Below are positions 8,748 to 12,500 of a DNA stretch of 12,500 nt, one piece after another. A model generated the notes under the pieces. The model was not told where the DNA came from, did no database searches, and saw nothing but the letters and a program-made list of their open reading frames with translations. The first letter of the stretch is position 1, and each line of letters starts with the position of its first letter. The stretch is from Chrysomallon squamiferum (taxonomy: Eukaryota > Mollusca > Gastropoda > Neomphalida > Peltospiridae), in assembly GCA_012295275.1 (NCBI GenBank), contig CM022675.1, positions 8,535,193-8,547,692 on the forward strand. Direction: 5' to 3'. Both the position numbers and the translations under genes were made by a program.

Positions 8748-8843
8748 TCAGTTTTCTGTCTTTGTTTATATTAGAATTTTTTTTATCAATGCCCAGCAAA
8801 TTACATTCTGTACAAACAATTTAGCTTCATAAATGACTTGTTT

Positions 8844-8908
<65 letters not shown>

Positions 8909-8930
8909 ACTTTCTCTCTCTCTCTCTATC
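7525..8930 (+). repeat. Eight-copy satellite: about 103-bp core plus (CT)n
   Basis: Cores start with CTTCAGTTTTCTGTC at 7597, 7761, 7917, 8088, 8242, 8403, 8570 and 8746, giving periods of 164, 156, 171, 154, 161, 167 and 176 bp. Between and before the cores are (CT)n runs of about 48-72 bp. Cores 1 and 2 are identical over 103 bp. Core 3 has lost one T and gained a TTTTCTTT end, and core 5 ends GATTTGATT. Core 4 has a T7 and cores 7 and 8 a T8 where the others have T6. Core 8 is the most changed (ACAATTTAGC for ACAATGTTTTAAC). Period variation comes almost wholly from the CT tracts. The array ends in degraded CT to 8930. Open frames on both strands are repeat translations. Confidence 0.98.
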
Positions 8931-9364
8931 TGAAATACACACACATATATCAAAAAACTCAAAGTGAAAGACATACCTTCCATTTATTTTTGGCACTGAG
9001 CCTCTTTAAAGTACAGACAATAAATTTTGCATTCACCACATTAATGTGTTCTTCTTGTTCTTTGCTTCAATATGCAATTATTCACAGATATGCATAGCTA
9101 TAATTTTTGTACTTATATTACTGGAGTGTAAAAAAAAAAACAAAACAAAAAACAACAACATTAAAAACCAAAAAAAAAAAAAGGAAGAGAAAACAGTAAC
9201 AGTAAAAATTTCTAAACCATTATTCAGAAGAATCCCATTCTTAAGAAAAGTAAATAACTCAGTATAGATATTTTTTTTAAAGTTGTTAGTCATACATAAA
9301 GAATTTTTATACATATATACATACACACTCTCACAAACATATTCAGATATATGTACAGAATTAT
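8931..9364. other. AT-rich unique DNA, no gene seen
   Basis: Contains a 12-bp palindrome CACATTAATGTG at 9037-9048 and an A-rich patch at 9130-9182 made of A runs with AAC. A T8 run lies near 9271. The two overlapping short open frames here (plus and minus) have no support beyond being open. Confidence 0.5.
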
Positions 9365-9408
9365 AGACTTATGACGACATTCCATTCCAACCGGTCGCTC
9401 ATAAGTCT
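9365..9408. repeat. Strong hairpin, possible fragment of an interspersed repeat
   Basis: AGACTTATGA (9365-9374) pairs perfectly with TCATAAGTCT (9399-9408). CGAC (9375-9378) then pairs with GTCG (9394-9397) past a one-base bulge (C9398). This gives a 14-bp stem and a 15-nt loop, ATTCCATTCCAACCG. The sequence is more GC-rich than its surroundings. A 13-bp piece, CATTCCAACCGGT, recurs at 7294-7306, which suggests a dispersed element whose other copies have decayed. Confidence 0.8.
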
Positions 9409-9588
9409 GTTTTGACTTAAGCTGGACATGTATATATTCACAGGATTCACATTACTCTATGTATATTAGTGTATGTAATCAAGTTATCTCAACAGTTGAC
9501 TCATGAATATTTACATTCTTTTTCATTAAACCTTTTAATGAGTTTTAAATCAAACATCATTCACACTGTAATGTGTTCATTACTTCCC
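9409..9588. other. AT-rich unique DNA
   Basis: Includes a small hairpin, TCATTAAA (9523-9530) with TTTAATGA (9534-9541). Nothing coding. Confidence 0.45.

Positions 9589-9617
<29 letters not shown>
9589..9617. repeat. 29-nt A homopolymer
   Basis: Poly-A following ACTTCCC. It could be a retroposon tail, but no polyadenylation signal or target-site duplication was recognised. Confidence 0.95.
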
Positions 9618-9619
<2 letters not shown>

Positions 9620-9696
9620 ATATTGATTACTAGTGTTAGTAAGTGAACCAAAGATACTGCTGTCTTTTGAGTTAGGTTTTTTTTTTTTGTCTCCAG

Positions 9697-9930
9697 CAAC
9701 AACAACGACAACAACAACAGCTACAACAAAACTATGTAAAACAAACCCCTTGCATATGGTGCATGCTAGGCGATTTAGCAAAGCAAACAAAATCAATGTT
9801 TTCCAGCTTTTGTTTATTATTTCGAAAACAATGCCTTTCTGCTTTCTTGGAGCCCAAAATAAAATCAGCGCTGACATTAATATTGCAATTTTCTGCAGTG
9901 GAAGACAAATTTCCTTATTAACGAAGTTTT
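9697..9930 (+). other. Weak candidate exon between splice-like signals
   Basis: A T12 tract followed by GTCTCCAG (ending 9696) makes a good 3' splice site. TTT|GTAAGT at 9928-9936 is a fair 5' splice site, although the last exon base is T rather than G. The 234-nt interval is open in one frame, starting with a Thr-rich run from the CAA/ACA repeat and then a mixed sequence (for example MVHARRFSKANKINVFQLL). The minus strand is also open over most of it, so openness is weak evidence. No domain is recognised. Confidence 0.15.
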
Positions 9931-10141
9931 GTAAGTAACCAAACCAGTTCTGCGTGAATGCAAGGGACCTTGGGATAGGCTGAAGAGAATTATGGATTGA
10001 AGTAAGTGCTTGCTAATGACAAAACACAAAGCGCGAAACGCCAGGCTTTAATGCATGTGATGAAATGCACGTGCAAATTGTGAAATGTATTTGTCTGTTT
10101 AATGACATGTAACGTGTATGTATATAAGAGATATGACACAC

Positions 10142-10155
10142 GTAACAGCTGTTAC
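10142..10155. repeat. 14-bp perfect palindrome GTAACAGCTGTTAC
   Basis: An exact self-complementary 14-mer centred on an E-box-type CAGCTG. A partial copy of the flanks (TGTAACGTGTATG near 10109 versus TTACATACAC after it) can pair over it, giving a larger imperfect inverted repeat from about 10109 to 10162. Confidence 0.75.
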
Positions 10156-10270
10156 ATACACCAGATATTGCCGTACTTAAGTTGTTATATAGCTGACAGT
10201 TATAATATATATATGTGTGCAGATGATATATAATATGTAATATATGTTACGTTTATAAAAGTTAATACCT

Positions 10271-10607
10271 ATTTATGAAACAGATATTATGTATTTATAA
10301 AACAGATATTATATATTTATAAACCAGGTATTGTATATTTATAAAAACAGATATCATATATTTATAAAAACAGATATTACATATTTATAAAACAAATATC
10401 ATATATTTATAAAAACAGATATTACATATTTATAAAACAGATATTATATATTTATCAAACAGATATTACATATTTATAAAACAGATATCATATATTTATA
10501 AAATCAGATATTACATATTTATAAAATAGATATTACATATTTATAAAAACAGATATCATATATTTATAAAAACAGATATTACATATTTATAAAACACATA
10601 TTACATA
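10271..10607 (+). repeat. 22/23-bp minisatellite, 15 copies, alternating monomer types
   Basis: ATTTAT starts occur at 10271, 10293, 10315, 10337, 10360, 10383, 10405, 10428, 10450, 10472, 10494, 10517, 10539, 10562 and 10585. Steps are 22 or 23 bp, set by A4 versus A5 after TTTAT. The unit is ATTTATAAAA(A)CAGATAT followed by either TACAT or CATAT. From copy 4 to copy 14 these two endings nearly alternate, so a two-monomer unit of about 45 bp seems to have been amplified. Confidence 0.95.
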
Positions 10608-10613
10608 TAATAC

Positions 10614-10703
10614 TTATTACATATATAACATATATTATAAGTGTATAAATTATTACATATGTAACATATATTATAAGTGTATAAATCATTACATATATAA
10701 CAT
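10614..10703 (+). repeat. 36-bp tandem repeat, 2.5 copies
   Basis: TTATTACATAT starts at 10614 and 10650, and its variant TCATTACATAT at 10686. The first two are exactly 36 bp apart and both continue AACATATATTATAAGTGTATAAA. The third is truncated after TATAACAT. The sequence is related in composition to the adjacent minisatellite but has a distinct unit. Confidence 0.92.
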
Positions 10704-11080
10704 CTCTTTCACATATAACACACTTTACACATATATCATTATGAAATAATAACCTTTATTACACACATAACAAGACATCACACACACATATAAAGTCACC
10801 ACTACATTAACAAACAGAGACATTCATTACACTTTATAACAACGGTCTGTACAGTGCCTGAAACTGGCTGCTTTATGGGGTGTCCTCTTTGGAGAGGTCT
10901 GCGTATGAAATGACATAAATGTGCTACTTGGATGCTGCTGATAGGAAATGCACATACCGAACGTGATAGCGCTAATGTTGCCATGGTTACAGTGATGTCA
11001 GGTATGTTGGTGCCAACCTGGTAGGTTGTTTAACTCTGAGTGGTTTGTGTGAATAACATGTCGCGTTGTGTACACTCTGA
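10704..11080. other. Complex unique DNA, no gene established
   Basis: After an AC-rich lead-in to about 10800, the interval 10830-11075 has noticeably higher GC content and no simple repeats. A 60-residue minus-strand frame (10802-10984) is open but has no recognised motif. An X-box-like site lies at 10977-10990. The interval could be an exon, a promoter or a remnant of a mobile element. Confidence 0.5.
10977..10990. promoter_or_regulatory. RFX X-box-like motif
   Basis: GTTGCCATGGTTAC fits the imperfect inverted repeat bound by RFX factors (two half sites around a 1-3 bp spacer, RYYNYY-N(1-3)-RRNRAC) at 11 of 12 specified positions. The mismatch is T for R in the right half. In animals such sites often lie near promoters of ciliary genes. 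No gene start is visible nearby, so the motif may be chance. Confidence 0.25.
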
Positions 11081-11130
11081 GATATTTATACTTTACACAT
11101 ACACACACACATGAAATGTGTATAAATATC
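11081..11130. repeat. Hairpin with 11-bp perfect stem
   Basis: GATATTTATAC (11081-11091) is the exact complement of GTATAAATATC (11120-11130). The stem can extend inward through ACAT/ATGT with a small bulge. The loop is AC-rich. Confidence 0.8.
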
Positions 11131-11172
11131 CTTTCACCTGTCTGTCACAATATCCTTTCATCTGTCTACATA
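11125..11172 (+). repeat. 24-bp tandem duplication
   Basis: AATATCCTTTCACCTGTCTG starts at 11125, and AATATCCTTTCATCTGTCTA starts 24 bp later at 11149. The first copy overlaps the right arm of the preceding hairpin. Confidence 0.85.
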
Positions 11173-11580
11173 TTTATCTATCTCTTAATAAACATTCAAA
11201 ACAGCCTCTCTTTTTTTCCCCCACTCCACCATTTTTTTCTTTTATTCTGAAGTATAAAATATTTTCAATAAAAAAAAAAAAAAAAATAAAAAAACAATAA
11301 AAAATACCTCAACCAATTTCTGCTCTGCTGTAATTTTTATCTGGAAAAAAAAAAACCTGGCATCTTTCAAATCACTAATCCGTGAGGTGTAATTTCCACC
11401 ATTACAAGTTGTGACATCATAAATCTTGCGCCTGCAGTTTTAAAAGCTTTGTGACAGCTGAAATAACAATCTTTTCACACCGTGGTGGGTCCCCACGTCT
11501 GTGGCCGATGTTGAGTTGTTAGTGAGAGGAAATTAAAAATGGTGTCGTTGGAATCAAAGTAATTTACTTTTAGCATGCAC
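11173..11580. other. Unique DNA with A tract, no gene seen
   Basis: AATAAA occurs at 11187 and again at 11267, where it runs directly into a 17-nt A tract (11270-11286). From 11300 to 11560 the sequence is complex, with TGACATCA (11412-11419, one base from a CRE) and a small stem CGTGG/CCACG (11481-11485 with 11493-11497). No coding frame or RNA gene is supported. Confidence 0.5.
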
Positions 11581-11950
11581 GAAAGTGACACAGTACGAAA
11601 ACAGATTCCAAAAAAAAATAATAAAAAATTCAAAAAACAAATAAAAAATAAAAAAATAAAAAATTGGTTTAAAGTTTTTGATGTAATGCTGTTGTCATGA
11701 TGGCAGACAGAAAAGTAACAATTTAAAAATATTTGGGAGATTCATTTTTTTTTTTTTTTTTTATTCTTTGACGTTTTGACTTTTTTGAACTTTTTTAGTA
11801 ATAAAAAAAATATCGGTTAGAAAATTCTGGTGTCATAATTCTGTAATTACATAGATTCTAAAAAATTTTGTTTTCATATCTTTCAGATATATATATATAT
11901 ATATTCAGAAAAAAATATGACAGATACACAGGCAGACTGCTGCTATTTTG
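11581..11950. other. A/T-rich DNA with homopolymers, no gene seen
   Basis: A runs with TAAAAAAT units to about 11665, an 18-nt T tract at 11745-11762 and an (AT)n run at about 11887-11904. A third copy of TGTAATTACA lies at 11842-11851 within CTGTAATTACATAG, which is identical to 3515-3528. Confidence 0.6.
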
Positions 11951-12168
11951 AAAGTGGATGGATGGATGGATGGATGGATGGAGTGACAGCTATATAGACA
12001 GACTGATATTTGGATAGACAGAAGAATCAATAAATGGATAGATGGAAAGAAGAATGAATAAATGGCTGGATGGAAAGAATGAATGGCTAGATGGAAAGAA
12101 GAATGAATGGATGGATTCATTGTGGATTCGTGGATGAATGGATGGATGGATGGATGGATGGATGAATA
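11951..12168. repeat. (GGAT)n array with degenerate ATGGAAAGAA centre
   Basis: Perfect GGAT runs at 11955-11982 and 12136-12164 flank a degenerate centre. There GATGGAAAG recurs at 12041, 12069 and 12090, joined to AAGAATGAATAAATGG-type blocks. The minus-strand frame (rich in Ser-Ile-His-Pro) is translated repeat. Confidence 0.92.
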
Positions 12169-12500
12169 CATTTTTTTTTTTAAATGTGAGTATATAAGAC
12201 GTAAGTGTGTGTATTTGTGTACAAAAATTAATATTGAATTTAAAAAAAATATTTAATAAATGAAGAAATTGGAAGACAGAAACTAAACATATATTTTAAT
12301 AAAAAAATAAAAAAAATATTTAAACAGCAACAGTTTTAAAAAAAATAATACAAAAAAAAAAAAATAATTCACAGAACTGAAGAAAAAAAAACAACAACAA
12401 AAAACCCAACAAAAAAACCCAACAAAACAACCAACAACAACAAAAAAAACCATCAAAATGAAATAATCATAAGCAAACATTTTTTCCGAAACACAAAACA
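12169..12500. repeat. A-rich low-complexity end of window
   Basis: A T run at about 12170-12181 is followed by AT-rich DNA and then, from 12241, by A tracts mixed with CAA and AACCCAAC units. Two AAAACCCAACAAAA copies lie about 14 bp apart near 12401-12425. No gene. Confidence 0.75.

Larger units (their letters stand above)
9618..10260. other. Unique, relatively complex DNA with one weak candidate exon
   Basis: After the A tract the sequence is less repetitive, with a CAA-type run at 9696-9731. It contains a candidate exon, an 8-bp stem (TGCATGTG 10052-10059 with CACGTGCA 10068-10075, one G-T pair) and the palindrome at 10142-10155. AT-rich sequence takes over after 10190. Confidence 0.5.

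Noticed and set aside
7486-8799. Several 60-130 residue frames on both strands across the CT satellite
   Set aside because: Frames consist of Ser-Leu or Arg-Glu runs plus the translated core. CT-tract lengths vary without regard to frame, so no coding constraint is visible.
7525-8930. CRISPR-like layout of a repeated core and spacers
   Set aside because: The spacers are all simple (CT)n, the core is about 103 bp, and the surrounding DNA is eukaryotic. This is a tandem satellite.
10013-10045. CTAATGA ... GCGCGAAACGCC, reminiscent of a hammerhead ribozyme core (CUGANGA and GAAA), as carried by some Penelope-like elements
   Set aside because: The first box has a substitution at a core position, no stem II hairpin forms between the boxes, and I cannot find a pairing stem I with a cleavage site.
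10802-10984. 60-residue minus-strand frame in a complex interval
   Set aside because: Short, with no domain or splice support. Retained only as part of the complex-island finding.
12395-12435. AACCCAAC-type units resembling a telomere-like repeat
   Set aside because: Only two or three irregular units in A-rich DNA, not a TTAGGG-type run.

Overview
The window looks like non-coding nuclear DNA from an animal. It is AT-rich, no stretch has the features of a bacterial gene or operon, and there are very many long microsatellites ((CT/GA)n, (AC/TG)n, (AAT)n, (GGAT)n), minisatellites, poly-A/T tracts and degenerate GACAGA/ATGGA repeats. This mix suits a repeat-rich invertebrate. A mollusc, possibly a cephalopod, is my best guess, but no coding sequence or recognised transposon confirms it. 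I found no convincing protein-coding gene, tRNA, rRNA or CRISPR array. Nearly all long open frames are translations of low-complexity repeats, giving poly-Leu/Ser/Phe, poly-Ile, Cys-Val or Arg-Glu proteins.

Layout: 1-400 is a 44-bp minisatellite running off the left edge. 508-850 is a pyrimidine-rich segment with a diverged inverted partner at 2436-2727, and a degenerate GACAGA/ATGGA field (about 1590-3245) surrounds that partner. 962-1013 is a 52-nt T tract, and 1265-1440 is a compound AT/AC repeat. 3246-3630 is more complex DNA containing a 24-bp alternating CA/TG palindrome. 3631-4023 is a tandem duplication whose two copies both end in a long (GA)n. 4024-4540 is purine-rich and then AC-rich. 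4536-5760 is mostly unique, with possible SINE-like relics and one weak candidate exon on the minus strand. 5765-6180 is an AAT-rich field.

6181-6937 is A-rich and then unique. 6938-7196 is TG/TA-rich. 7525-8930 is the most striking element: eight head-to-tail copies of a core of about 103 bp, each separated by 48-72 bp of (CT)n, with the core starting at a splice-acceptor-like CTTCAG. 8931-10260 is mostly unique and contains a strong hairpin at 9365-9408 and a weak candidate exon on the plus strand. 10271-10607 is a 22/23-bp minisatellite with an alternating two-monomer order, followed by a 36-bp repeat. 10704-11580 is the most complex remaining DNA, with an X-box-like motif and a hairpin. 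11581-12500 is A/T-rich with a GGAT tetranucleotide array.

No set of genes works together here. The window's interest lies in repeat architecture: two independent 'core plus dinucleotide' tandem arrays, inverted copies that could fold if transcribed, and a two-monomer minisatellite. If a new system is present, the eight-copy CT-core satellite is the best candidate. Its function, if any, cannot be judged from sequence alone.
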